Origin: JAGQNP01 sp038257245
GTDB lineage: Bacteria > Patescibacteriota > Saccharimonadia > Saccharimonadales > JACQNP01
Length of the DNA: 17,734 nucleotides
Direction: 5' to 3'
Assembly: GCA_038257245.1 (NCBI GenBank)
Contig: JBBSJL010000016.1
Span: 1-17,734 of the forward strand
Below, piece by piece: positions 1 to 7,382 of this stretch. Under the pieces are notes generated by a model. The model made no database searches, was not told where the DNA came from, and was given only the letters and a program-made list of their open reading frames with translations. The position numbers and the translations under genes were made by a program. Numbering within the stretch: the first letter of the stretch is position 1; every line of letters begins with the position of its first letter.

Positions 1-287
1 AACATGTGCCAGAGGACTTAGAGAAAAATGACTATATAAGGGGTGTTCAAGGTGTGGTCAAGCAGTTTGAACAAACACTGGAGCATATGGGTGTGGAGCG
101 TATTAAAACTGTCGGAGAGGTGTTTAGCCCAGAACTACATGAGGCGGTGAGCATGGAAGATGGCGAAGGAGACATTGAGGTTGTTTGTGAGGAACTTCAA
201 TCTGGCTACAAGCTTGGTGATAATGTTCTGAGACATGCAATGGTTAAGGTTCGTCAAGGGACCGCAAAGAAAAATCATAAACTGTGA
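1..287 (+). CDS. grpE: GrpE nucleotide exchange factor, C-terminal part (5' end outside window)
   Basis: GrpE releases ADP from DnaK and resets the chaperone cycle. The frame is open to the window edge (codon CAT precedes the GTG at 6), so this is the 3' part of a longer gene and the GTG is internal. Visible residues match the end of the long dimerising helices (VPEDLEKNDYIRGVQGVVKQ) and the C-terminal beta domain, with the family features GVERI, GEVFSPELHEAV and a late GYKLGDNVLRHAMVKV. The usual phrase FDP..HEA appears as FSPELHEAV. It is followed with an overlapping GTGA by a small ORF and then the CIRCE-dnaK unit, so grpE lies upstream of the operator and must be transcribed from a promoter outside the window. 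The identification is secure; the N-terminal length is unknown. Confidence 0.93.
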   Translation, partial: HVPEDLEKNDYIRGVQGVVKQFEQTLEHMGVERIKTVGEVFSPELHEAVSMEDGEGDIEVVCEELQSGYKLGDNVLRHAMVKVRQGTAKKNHKL

Positions 288-562
288 GTCAAGAAAAATG
301 CTCTTCATGTCCTGCGGATACAGTAAGACTTAAGCTAAATCAAGACCAACGATACGAGATAGATGTTGAACTAGCAAAGTTGATGTTTTCAGAAGACCCA
401 ACCTTTACATTTAATGCTACTGAACACTCTACAGAAATATTAGCTGACAAAGATGTTCCTGAAGTATCCCACGATAGGGTTTACCTATGTGCTCGCCAAC
501 GATTTATGGGTCTTTGCAGTATGGGTGTTGTGGAGGTGAGAATAAACAACGAGTTTATATAA
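284..562 (+). CDS. Small Cys-containing hypothetical protein between grpE and dnaK
   Basis: This is an unrecognised protein of 92 residues. The proposed GTG start at 284 overlaps the grpE stop (GTGA), which implies translational coupling, and the TAA ends directly before the CIRCE operator. It is soluble, with no signal peptide or membrane segment. Near the N-terminus is a CSSC motif (Cys6/Cys9) and near the C-terminus are two further Cys (LCARQRFMGLC), so metal or redox binding is possible. The alternating pattern at the end (GVVEVRINNEFI) suggests a beta strand. Position inside the grpE-dnaK cluster hints at a role in heat or redox stress, but that is inference only. There is no clear Shine-Dalgarno of its own beyond the coupling. 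Confidence 0.6.
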   Translation: MSQEKCSSCPADTVRLKLNQDQRYEIDVELAKLMFSEDPTFTFNATEHSTEILADKDVPEVSHDRVYLCARQRFMGLCSMGVVEVRINNEFI

Positions 563-589
563 TTAGCACTCTTGACATGTGAGTGCCAA
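563..589. promoter_or_regulatory. CIRCE operator (HrcA binding site) upstream of dnaK
   Basis: The left arm TTAGCACTC (563-571), nine-base spacer (572-580) and right arm GAGTGCCAA (581-589) match the CIRCE consensus TTAGCACTC-N9-GAGTGCTAA with one mismatch, in the right arm. CIRCE is the operator of the heat-shock repressor HrcA, so dnaK-cutA-dnaJ is probably HrcA-controlled. hrcA itself is not in the window. Confidence 0.93.
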
Positions 590-600
590 TTATATAAACT
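572..600 (+). promoter_or_regulatory. dnaK promoter embedded in CIRCE
   Basis: A perfect -35 box TTGACA (572-577) fills the CIRCE spacer. A -10 candidate TAAACT (595-600) lies 17 bp downstream; TATAAA at 593-598 (15 bp spacing) is an alternative. HrcA bound at CIRCE would therefore cover the -35 box. A Shine-Dalgarno AAGGAG (about 635-640) precedes the dnaK ATG at 653. Confidence 0.7.
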
Positions 601-625
601 GGCAGTATAGCCATCAAAGTGCTAA
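599..625. promoter_or_regulatory. Possible second, degenerate CIRCE repeat
   Basis: AAGTGCTAA at 617-625 matches eight of nine bases of the right CIRCE arm. Exactly nine bases before it, CTGGCAGTA (599-607) matches five of nine bases of the left arm, including the GCA core. The same N9 geometry as the intact site 10 bp upstream suggests a weak second HrcA site covering the start of the transcript, but the left arm is poor. Confidence 0.35.
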
Positions 626-652
626 ATTATATTAAAAGGAGAATCAAATAAC

Positions 653-2593
653 ATGGGTAAAATTATTGGAATCGATTTAGGAACAACTAACAGCGCAATG
701 GCAGTTATGCAGGCTGGAAAGCCAGAAATTATTGCAAATAGCGAAGGTCAAAGAACAACACCAAGCGTGGTTGCTCTCAATAAAAATGGTGAACGGTTGG
801 TTGGGCAGGTTGCACGTAGACAACAGGTCACTAACCCTAAAAATACTGTTTATGAAGTAAAGCGACTTATTGGTCGACGTTGGGAAGATAAAGAAGTTCA
901 ACGTGATCTTAAGCTAATGGGTTACGAAATGGTCAAGAGCAAAAGTAGCATTAAAGTTAAGATGGGCGATAAAGAGTATAGCCCAGAAGAGGTTAGTGCA
1001 ATGATTCTTGGCAAGCTTAAAGCTGATGCTGAGAGCTTCTTAGGTGAACCAGTTACAGAGGCGGTAATTACTGTTCCTGCGTATTTTGATGACTCACAAA
1101 GACAGGCTACAAAGGATGCTGGGAAAATTGCTGGGCTTGAAGTAAAAAGAATAATTAACGAACCAACTGCTGCAGCGTTGGCTTATGGGCTAGACAAAGG
1201 TAGTAAGAATGACGAAAAAATAGTTGTTTATGATCTTGGTGGGGGTACATTCGACGTTTCTGTACTAGAACTTGGCGATGGTGTATTTGAGGTAAAGAGT
1301 ACTAACGGAGATACTCACCTTGGTGGTGCAGATTTTGACAGAGTATTGGTAAATCATTTTGTCGATGAGTTTAAGAAAACTAATGGCTTAGATGTGTCGA
1401 ATGATAACGCAGCAATGCAGCGACTTCGTGACGAAGCAGAAAAGGCAAAGATTGAACTTTCATCAACCAACGAAGTAAATATAAACCTACCATTTTTGAC
1501 TGCAGATGCTGACGGGCCAAAACACTTTGAATATAAACTGACACGTTCGAAGCTTGAGCAGCTAGTCGGTGAATTAATCGACAAAACGGCAGCTCCTTGC
1601 GAGAAAGCTTTGAAAGATGCTGGGCTTAAAGCCAGTGATATTAATTCAATCGTATTAGTTGGTGGAATGACTAGAATGCCAGCAGTACAGGAGAAAGTTA
1701 AGAAGATATTTAGCCAAGATCCAATGAAGGGGGTGAACCCAGATGAAGTCGTAGCTGTAGGAGCTGCGATTCAAGGTGGAGTTTTGCAGGGCGACGTAAA
1801 AGACGTGCTTTTACTAGACGTGACGCCGTTAAGTCTTGGTATAGAAACACTAGGCGGAGTGTCTACTAAATTAATTGAACGAAACACAACAATTCCTAGC
1901 AGTAAGAGTGAAACATTCAGCACGGCTGCAGATAATCAGCCCCAGGTTGAGATTCATGTTGTCCAGGGTGAGCGTGAAATGGTAGCCGATAATAAATCGC
2001 TAGGGCGTTTTGTGCTAGATGGTATCCCCTCTGCACCTCGTGGAATACCACAAATCGAAGTTACATTTAACTTAGATGCCAATGGAATTTTGAACGTAAC
2101 TGCTAAGGATAAAGGCTCTGGTAAAGAACAGAGTATTACAATTCAAAACAGTGGAAATTTGGATAAAGATGAAGTTGAGAAAATGGCCAAGGAAGCTGAA
2201 GCCAATGCTGACGATGACAAAAAGAAGCGCGAAGCAATTGATGCCAGAAATGGTTTAGATAGCGCAGTTTACCAGGCAGAAAAGATGAAGTCTGATAATA
2301 AAGATAAAATTAGCGAAGATGATGTAAAGACTCTGGACGAAGCCGTAGAAGCAGCTAAGAAAGTAGTTGCTGATGAAGCGGCCGACAAGGACGCACTAGA
2401 AGCAGCCGCTAAAGAACTAAGCGAAAAGATCATGCCGATTGGTGCCAAAATGTACGAAGAGGCAGCAAAAGAAGAGTCTGAAGACGAGTCAGCTGACTCA
2501 GATGACAAGAAATCAGATAAAGAAGAACCTGCAGAAGCTGAAGTCGTAGACAAAAAAGACGAAAAAGAAAAAGAATCGAAAGAAGAGAAATAA
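653..2593 (+). CDS. dnaK: Molecular chaperone DnaK (Hsp70)
   Basis: ATP-driven Hsp70 that binds exposed hydrophobic peptides, working with DnaJ and GrpE in the cytoplasm. All 646 residues show the family pattern: phosphate-1 loop IGIDLGTTNS at the N-terminus, the VYDLGGGTFDVSVLE signature, IVLVGGMTRMPAVQ in the nucleotide-binding domain, the linker and start of the substrate domain DVLLLDVTPLSLGIETLGG, then an alpha-helical lid. Length is ordinary for the family. The last 45 residues or so are a low-complexity Asp/Glu/Lys tail. A good Shine-Dalgarno (AAGGAG) sits 12 bases before the ATG. The TAA overlaps the cutA ATG (TAATG). Regulation is by CIRCE (563-589). Confidence 0.98.
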   Translation: MGKIIGIDLGTTNSAMAVMQAGKPEIIANSEGQRTTPSVVALNKNGERLVGQVARRQQVTNPKNTVYEVKRLIGRRWEDKEVQRDLKLMGYEMVKSKSSIKVKMGDKEYSPEEVSAMILGKLKADAESFLGEPVTEAVITVPAYFDDSQRQATKDAGKIAGLEVKRIINEPTAAALAYGLDKGSKNDEKIVVYDLGGGTFDVSVLELGDGVFEVKSTNGDTHLGGADFDRVLVNHFVDEFKKTNGLDVSNDNAAMQRLRDEAEKAKIELSSTNEVNINLPFLTADADGPKHFEYKLTRSKLEQLVGELIDKTAAPCEKALKDAGLKASDINSIVLVGGMTRMPAVQEKVKKIFSQDPMKGVNPDEVVAVGAAIQGGVLQGDVKDVLLLDVTPLSLGIETLGGVSTKLIERNTTIPSSKSETFSTAADNQPQVEIHVVQGEREMVADNKSLGRFVLDGIPSAPRGIPQIEVTFNLDANGILNVTAKDKGSGKEQSITIQNSGNLDKDEVEKMAKEAEANADDDKKKREAIDARNGLDSAVYQAEKMKSDNKDKISEDDVKTLDEAVEAAKKVVADEAADKDALEAAAKELSEKIMPIGAKMYEEAAKEESEDESADSDDKKSDKEEPAEAEVVDKKDEKEKESKEEK

Positions 2594-2919
2594 TGCCTGA
2601 GCTGTGTCAGCTTTGGCTGACATGCGCGGACACTGAAGAAGCGAGCAAAATTGTCAAGCTGCTTCTGGATGAGAAATTGATAGTTTGTGCTAAGCAAGTT
2701 CCAATTACCTCTGATTTTCTGTGGGAGAGTAAGATTGATCATAGTAACGAAGTTTTGCTGGTCATGGACAGTAAGTTAGACATATTCGATCAAGTCGAGG
2801 CGGAGGTTGAGAAAGTACATAGTTATGATATTTTCGTTTTACAAGCTATTCCAGTTGTGCGAATATCAAAAGGTGCAAAAAATTGGTTAGAAAGTAGAGT
2901 AGGGTTTAGGAATGAGTAA
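2593..2919 (+). CDS. cutA: CutA1-family divalent-cation tolerance protein
   Basis: Small trimeric protein (108 aa, normal length) of the CutA1 family, linked in some bacteria to copper tolerance; its biochemical role is unsettled. Family features seen are the opening strand LWLTCADTEEASKIV, the LLDEKLIVCAKQVPI segment, FLWESKI, a second strand EVLLVMDSK, the HSYDIF motif (family H.Y..P.I) and a C-terminal helix with W (AKNWLES). It starts inside the dnaK stop (TAATG) and overlaps dnaJ by 8 bases, so it must be translated from the dnaK-dnaJ transcript. Insertion of cutA between these two chaperone genes is unusual to me and points to co-expression in stress. Confidence 0.92.
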   Translation: MPELCQLWLTCADTEEASKIVKLLLDEKLIVCAKQVPITSDFLWESKIDHSNEVLLVMDSKLDIFDQVEAEVEKVHSYDIFVLQAIPVVRISKGAKNWLESRVGFRNE

Positions 2920-4018
2920 ACGTGATTATTATGAAGTTCTGGGTGTCGGTAAAGGCGCAAGTGCGGATGAAGTCAAGAAGGCATTTCGCAAATTAGCTAT
3001 TGAGCATCATCCTGACCGCGGGGGAGATGAAGCCAAGTTCAAGGAAGTTAACGAAGCTTATGAAGTCCTAAAAGACGACAAAAAGAGACAGCGTTATGAC
3101 CAGTTTGGTCACGCTGGAGTTGGCGGAGCTAGTGGCGGAGGTGGTGGAAATCCATTTGAAGGCTTTGGTGGTGGCAATGGTCAAGAAATGCACTTTGATT
3201 TCGGTGATCTGGGCCTAGGCGATATATTTAGTAGCTTTTTTGGTGGCAATGCAGGTGGTGGCCAGAGGCAAAGGCGATCTGCTAGAGGCAGAGACGTAGA
3301 AACTCAGGCAGAAATTAGCTTTGAAGATGCCGTGTTTGGTACGCAAATTGACTTAGATTTAACACTGCAAGACAACTGTGATCACTGTAAAGGCACTACT
3401 GTTGAACCAGGTCACGAGCTTAAAACCTGTGATACCTGCAAAGGTTCAGGACAAACTGTCAGAGTAACCCAAACTGTATTTGGCAATATTCAACAGGCTG
3501 CAGTCTGTGGATCATGCCGGGGCAAAGGGAAAATACCAGAAAAAGTCTGTTCAGTATGTAAAGGCCAGGGTACAGAATCTAAAAAGCAAGATATTACGCT
3601 AAAAATCCCAGCAGGTGTAGATGATGGTGCCACAATCCGGTTACGTGAACACGGAGAAGCAATTGCAAATGGGCCAAAGGGTGATCTATATGTAAATATT
3701 CGTGTAAAACCTCACAAAAAGTTCACCAGAGAAGGTAATTTGATAATAAGTGAAGAACATGTAGGTATGGTAGGCGCTACATTAGGTACAGAAATAGAGG
3801 TTGGCACTGTCGACGGGCCAGTAAAAATGAAGATCCCAGCAGGTACTCAAAGTGGTACGGACTTTAAATTATCTGATCATGGAGTGCCAGATATGAAAAG
3901 CAGCAGCAGGGGCGCGCATATAGTTACGATTATTGTGGATATACCAACTAAACTATCCAAAGAACAAAAAGAACTACTAGAAAAGTTCCAGGGTACTAAT
4001 AAAAAGCATTTCTGGTAG
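2912..4018 (+). CDS. dnaJ: Co-chaperone DnaJ (Hsp40)
   Basis: J-protein that delivers substrates to DnaK and triggers its ATP hydrolysis. Domain order is complete: J domain (residues 1-70, HPD at 33-35), Gly/Phe-rich linker (about 70-120), zinc-binding domain with four CxxC pairs (C156/C159, C173/C176, C199/C202, C213/C216) and the C-terminal peptide-binding and dimerisation domains (about 225-368). The first zinc repeat reads CDHCKGTT and lacks the second Gly of the CxxCxGxG repeat, but the zinc ligands are kept. The ATG lies inside the end of cutA (8-base overlap), so translation is coupled. This is the last gene of the CIRCE unit. Confidence 0.98.
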   Translation: MSKRDYYEVLGVGKGASADEVKKAFRKLAIEHHPDRGGDEAKFKEVNEAYEVLKDDKKRQRYDQFGHAGVGGASGGGGGNPFEGFGGGNGQEMHFDFGDLGLGDIFSSFFGGNAGGGQRQRRSARGRDVETQAEISFEDAVFGTQIDLDLTLQDNCDHCKGTTVEPGHELKTCDTCKGSGQTVRVTQTVFGNIQQAAVCGSCRGKGKIPEKVCSVCKGQGTESKKQDITLKIPAGVDDGATIRLREHGEAIANGPKGDLYVNIRVKPHKKFTREGNLIISEEHVGMVGATLGTEIEVGTVDGPVKMKIPAGTQSGTDFKLSDHGVPDMKSSSRGAHIVTIIVDIPTKLSKEQKELLEKFQGTNKKHFW

Positions 4019-4060
4019 GCCACAAATCAGCAGATATTAATAGGGAGTTGTTATTTAAGT

Positions 4061-4828
4061 ATGTTTGGTGAAATTATTACGGATAGGGTAGATGAACTTG
4101 CGGTTGGGCGCATGCGAATTTTAAGGGCTACCAGAAACACAGGTAGAGTTGCAGTAAATGGAATGCAGAGAGCTATTGATAATTTCCATGAGCTTTTTGG
4201 TCAACCTAGATATGATGTATTGCTCGGCGTCGCCAACATTAGTGAAGTTAGTGAATGTATGTCGCGATGGGGTTTTTTACGTGAGCTTAACAATAGGATG
4301 AGTGAAGAAAGTGATGCACTTAGCGGTTCACTGGTTACCTATGTCGACATTAAGAACTTCAAGGCCCCGAATGACCGATATGGACAATCAGTCGGTGATC
4401 TATTGCTTACAATCACGGGGTGGGGTTTGCGAGAAATATTCAGAGACCCAGATCAGCCAAATCAGGAAGCTATGGTTGGAAGATGGGGTGGAGATGAGTT
4501 TATTAGTATCCAGCCTGCCGGTGCAAAAATGAACCAAGCGTTATTTGGCGGATCGTTAGAATTCTTTGATCTCGATGGTAAATCAGGTGAAGCGACCTGG
4601 CATTTTGACAGATATGTCGAGTACTTACATAGGCAAGACTTACATCATGATTCAGAAATCTATGATGCGATCAAACACGTCGACAATTTAGGCATTGATC
4701 ATCTAACGTATAAATTTACGTTCGATGCAATGGATTTGAGTCAGTACGATGAAGCTTCTGAGGCAATTGATATATTCGCCGCCACCAACACTATAAAGGC
4801 GACTCATTTGCGCCAGCCAACAAGCTAG
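4061..4828 (+). CDS. GGDEF-domain protein (putative diguanylate cyclase)
   Basis: 255 residues with a single GGDEF domain from about residue 85. The strand VTYVDIKNFKAPNDRYG (D96) matches the metal and substrate site of diguanylate cyclases, followed by GD.LL and the signature RWGGDEF (GGDEF at 143-147). These residues would allow conversion of two GTP to c-di-GMP. No RxxD product-inhibition site is seen five residues before GGDEF. The first 85 residues are a helical region with no domain I know, and there is no membrane segment. The C-terminal part (185-255) departs from the usual cyclase fold, so activity is uncertain. A GGGAG-like Shine-Dalgarno lies about 15 bases before the ATG. It follows dnaJ by 42 bp and may be read from the same transcript. 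Confidence 0.85.
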   Translation: MFGEIITDRVDELAVGRMRILRATRNTGRVAVNGMQRAIDNFHELFGQPRYDVLLGVANISEVSECMSRWGFLRELNNRMSEESDALSGSLVTYVDIKNFKAPNDRYGQSVGDLLLTITGWGLREIFRDPDQPNQEAMVGRWGGDEFISIQPAGAKMNQALFGGSLEFFDLDGKSGEATWHFDRYVEYLHRQDLHHDSEIYDAIKHVDNLGIDHLTYKFTFDAMDLSQYDEASEAIDIFAATNTIKATHLRQPTS

Positions 4829-4868
4829 TCTGTACAAATTTGTGATTGTGCTTAATAATGAAGACAAT

Positions 4869-4982
4869 ATGAACAAGCAAAAGAGTAATCAACAAGGGTT
4901 CATCACGATGATAGTTATTATTGTTGTGGTACTTATTGGAATTGTTTGGCTGGCCTTCATAAGGGTTAACAATGCTAATTAA
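4869..4982 (+). CDS. 37-residue single-helix membrane peptide
   Basis: Short ORF beginning MNKQKSNQQGF, followed by a strongly hydrophobic run of about 18 residues (ITMIVIIVVVLIGIVWLAF) and a short polar tail RVNNAN. The charged N-terminus, Gly-Phe and hydrophobic helix recall a type IV prepilin leader (KGF..), but the usual Glu at +5 is absent and there is no globular pilin domain. It fills the gap between the GGDEF gene and the ATP-grasp gene, with 21 bp to the next ATG. No good Shine-Dalgarno is seen. It may be a small membrane regulator or a chance ORF; the composition favours a real peptide. Confidence 0.45.
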   Translation: MNKQKSNQQGFITMIVIIVVVLIGIVWLAFIRVNNAN

Positions 4983-5003
4983 TATAACTTTGAGCTATAG
5001 TTT

Positions 5004-5915
5004 ATGAAGTTAATCCTAGCTAATAATCAAACCGAAAAATTTGTCGAGTTCTACAAAGAACTACAAAATGATAGTGAAGTACCCTTTGACTACTCGGGTT
5101 ATATTGATTTACTTTTTATTTTTGACAGTAAAAAATCTAACACACTAGAATTAATTAACACTTCAACTAATAGATCAATCCGTGAATACGATGGAGTTTA
5201 TATAAATGGGTTTCTAAATACTTATGAATTAGCTGCATCTGTTGCAATCTGCTGTGATGCACTAGAAGTGCCATACCAAAACAAGGAGATGGGTAATCCT
5301 GTTTCGATGTCCAAGCTCACCATGTTTTCCAAACTGGCGGCCGCAAAAGTAAATTTGCCCTGGACAGTTGCAGGCAGTAGCAAGGCGCTGCGCTATGCAA
5401 TCGACAGGTCAATGGTCAATGATTTCCCGAAGGTGTTAAAAAGGGCTGATGCCGACAGGGGGATTGATAACTTTAAAGTTAAAAACGGTGAAGAAATTAT
5501 TAATATTTTGGATAAAGGCTCAGAAAATGACATTTGGCTTCTTCAAGATTATATTGAGAACGATGGATATTATTTAGTAACTTATTATGATAGCAAGCCT
5601 GCCTTCAGTATATTTCGTTCACTAGAAATTCGTCCTGATGGGGATGAGCAAAAAGCTCACATGTATAAACCAAAGGGCGGAGCTAACGCTAAACAGATTC
5701 TTCTCGAAGATATTCCACCAAGTATTCTTAGGGAATGCACCAACGCCATAACAGCAATGAATCGACAAATTGGTAGTGTAGATTGTATTTACGATAAAAC
5801 TACAGAGGAGACATATATTCTAGAAGTTAACTACAACCCACAACTCGTTACCATAGAAACATTGAAAGAGTTGAGGAAAAATACCTTTGCAAAAAACATA
5901 AAAAACATAAAATAG
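5004..5915 (+). CDS. Divergent RimK-like ATP-grasp ligase
   Basis: 303-residue ATP-grasp protein, related in layout to RimK/glutathione-synthetase ligases, which join an amino acid to a carboxylate through an acyl-phosphate. ATP-grasp signs are PKVLKRADADRG (142-153, ATP lysine and flexible loop), the hinge strand LLQDYI (179-184), DCIYD (260-264) and EVNYNPQL (274-281), in which Glu and Asn would bind Mg2+. The N-terminal 90 residues resemble the pre-ATP-grasp domain, with AICCDALEVPYQNKEMGNPVS in the place of RimK's S.I...RDK region. It differs strongly from the RimK at 6480 (no GTHGNGV loop, no DFRSN motif), so the substrate is probably different. Being next to a retropepsin-like protein and RimK suggests peptide tagging; the substrate is unknown. 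Confidence 0.8.
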   Translation: MKLILANNQTEKFVEFYKELQNDSEVPFDYSGYIDLLFIFDSKKSNTLELINTSTNRSIREYDGVYINGFLNTYELAASVAICCDALEVPYQNKEMGNPVSMSKLTMFSKLAAAKVNLPWTVAGSSKALRYAIDRSMVNDFPKVLKRADADRGIDNFKVKNGEEIINILDKGSENDIWLLQDYIENDGYYLVTYYDSKPAFSIFRSLEIRPDGDEQKAHMYKPKGGANAKQILLEDIPPSILRECTNAITAMNRQIGSVDCIYDKTTEETYILEVNYNPQLVTIETLKELRKNTFAKNIKNIK

Positions 5916-5938
5916 TACTAGCTAAAAATCCGAAAAAG

Positions 5939-5993
5939 TGTTATAATTGATATAATATTACAAAATATTGACTATTTAAGGAAGGAACAGAAG
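5939..5993 (+). promoter_or_regulatory. Promoter and strong RBS for the protease-rimK unit
   Basis: An extended -10 motif TGTTATAAT (5939-5947), with a second TATAAT at 5951-5956, lies in the 78-bp gap. AAGGAAGGA precedes the ATG at 5994. No good -35 is visible, as expected for an extended -10 promoter. This separates 5994-7845 from the upstream ATP-grasp gene as its own unit. Confidence 0.5.
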
Positions 5994-6476
5994 ATGGCCA
6001 GATACCCAGTTATTATAGGAAGAGCTGAACACATAGATGTAGTTGGCATTGCTATTGGTGTTCCAGCTAAGGTCGACAGTGGCGCTTTCCGCTCTGCTAT
6101 ACACGCCAAAAACATAACAATAAAGCAAAAAGACGGGAAAGATATACTAACTTGCGAACTATTAGGTCACAAGTGCTCCCCAATTGTTAGGAGATTTGAA
6201 ACCGAAATTTATAACACAGTGACGATTACCAATTCTTTTGGACAAGACGAAAAACGATATGAGGTTACCCTAAGAGTCAAACTAGGACCTAAAAGCTTTA
6301 ACACTTCATTTACTTTAGCTGACAGAAGTAACAATTTATTTCCAATTTTAGTAGGTAGAAAAATTCTAAAAAATAGGTATTTAGTTGATGTATCTAAATC
6401 TACGATCAATAGAATTAAACTAAAGAAAGAGTTCGGAATTACGTCAGCAACAGATGCCGAGGATTTAGAGGACTAA
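5994..6476 (+). CDS. RimK-associated retropepsin-like protein (PF05618 family)
   Basis: 160 residues of the family long annotated as putative ATP-dependent zinc protease (PF05618) and later recognised as having a retropepsin-like fold. The active-site type loop VDSGAFRSAI (Asp28-Ser29-Gly30) is clear, as are the preceding strand G.AE.ID and the late LVGRKIL..RYLVD segment that forms the second psi-loop element. As in retropepsins, one Asp per chain would require a dimer. It is soluble, with no signal peptide. It lies 3 bp before rimK, a pairing known in many bacteria, where the partner is thought to act on RimK-made peptide tags; that role here is inference. A strong AAGGAAGGA RBS sits upstream. 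Confidence 0.88.
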   Translation: MARYPVIIGRAEHIDVVGIAIGVPAKVDSGAFRSAIHAKNITIKQKDGKDILTCELLGHKCSPIVRRFETEIYNTVTITNSFGQDEKRYEVTLRVKLGPKSFNTSFTLADRSNNLFPILVGRKILKNRYLVDVSKSTINRIKLKKEFGITSATDAEDLED

Positions 6477-6479
6477 TTA

Positions 6480-7382
6480 ATGAATATTGTAATACTCTCC
6501 AAAGGTCCAGGTAACTATAGTACTAAACGGCTTAAAGAAGAAGCAATTTTACGCGGTCATAGTATCCGTGTCATTAACCATGCCAAGTGTTATGTTGCGC
6601 TAGAAAAATCTAGCCCCGTTGTCTATTATGAAGGTGAAACATTGGTGAATATTGATGCTATTATTCCTAGAATTGGACAAAGCATCACAAAGTACGGGTC
6701 AGCTATGGTACGTCAGTTTGAAATGCAAGGAGTTTTTACTACAACTAGTTCAATAGCAATAACAAGGTCTAGGGATAAGCTCCGAACTATGCAGCTTATG
6801 GCCAGAGCAGATGTAGGAATCCCAAAAACGATTTTTGCAAGAGAAACGGCCGATCTCACAGACGTTATTGAAAAGGCCGGCGGAGCCCCATTAATTATCA
6901 AGGTTGCTAGGGGAACACACGGTAACGGGGTTGTGCTAGCCGAGACCAAGAAAGCAGCAGAAGCTGTAATGCAAGCCTTCTATGTTGAGGGTGTTAACTT
7001 TTTGGTTCAAGAGTTTGTAAAAGAATCAGCAGGTATGGATATCAGGGTGATTATCGTTGGCGGCAAAGTTGTAGCTAGCATGAAGAGACAAAGTCTTGAC
7101 GATGATTTTCGTTCAAATATTCATCAGGGTGGTGAAGGCAAAACAGTAAAGTTAACGGAAGAAGAACGGAAGCTAGCGCAAAAAGCAGCTAAAGCTATGG
7201 GTCTTCCGTTCTGTGGTGTTGACATGATGCGTTCTGATAAGGGCCCGTTAGTGCTAGAAGTAAACCCGAGCCCTGGATTTGCTATAGAAAAGGTAACTGG
7301 CCGTAATGTTGCCAAAGAAGTTATTGAATACATCGAGCAAAATGCTAAGGGCAAGCGTCGTCGTGACCGCGTCGGAGCCTAA
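6480..7382 (+). CDS. rimK: RimK, ribosomal protein S6--L-glutamate ligase family
   Basis: ATP-grasp ligase that adds glutamate residues to the C-terminus of ribosomal protein S6 in known cases. 300 residues is the standard size. Pre-ATP-grasp domain at 1-100 (ending SIAITRSRDKLRT), ATP loop IKVARGTHGNGVVL (GTHGNGV 145-151), hinge strand FLVQEFV, D187/R189 of AGMDIRVIIVGG, MKR at 201-203, substrate loop DFRSNIHQGG (209-218) and Mg2+-binding EVNPSPG (260-266) are all present, so it should be active. The C-terminus is a basic tail KGKRRRDRVGA. It starts 3 bp after the retropepsin-like gene, and its 3' end overlaps the DUF192 gene, so the three are probably cotranscribed. Confidence 0.96.
   Translation: MNIVILSKGPGNYSTKRLKEEAILRGHSIRVINHAKCYVALEKSSPVVYYEGETLVNIDAIIPRIGQSITKYGSAMVRQFEMQGVFTTTSSIAITRSRDKLRTMQLMARADVGIPKTIFARETADLTDVIEKAGGAPLIIKVARGTHGNGVVLAETKKAAEAVMQAFYVEGVNFLVQEFVKESAGMDIRVIIVGGKVVASMKRQSLDDDFRSNIHQGGEGKTVKLTEEERKLAQKAAKAMGLPFCGVDMMRSDKGPLVLEVNPSPGFAIEKVTGRNVAKEVIEYIEQNAKGKRRRDRVGA

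Noticed and set aside
4302..4532. 76-codon + strand frame inside the GGDEF gene
   Set aside because: A shadow frame of a clear gene, with no RBS or family.
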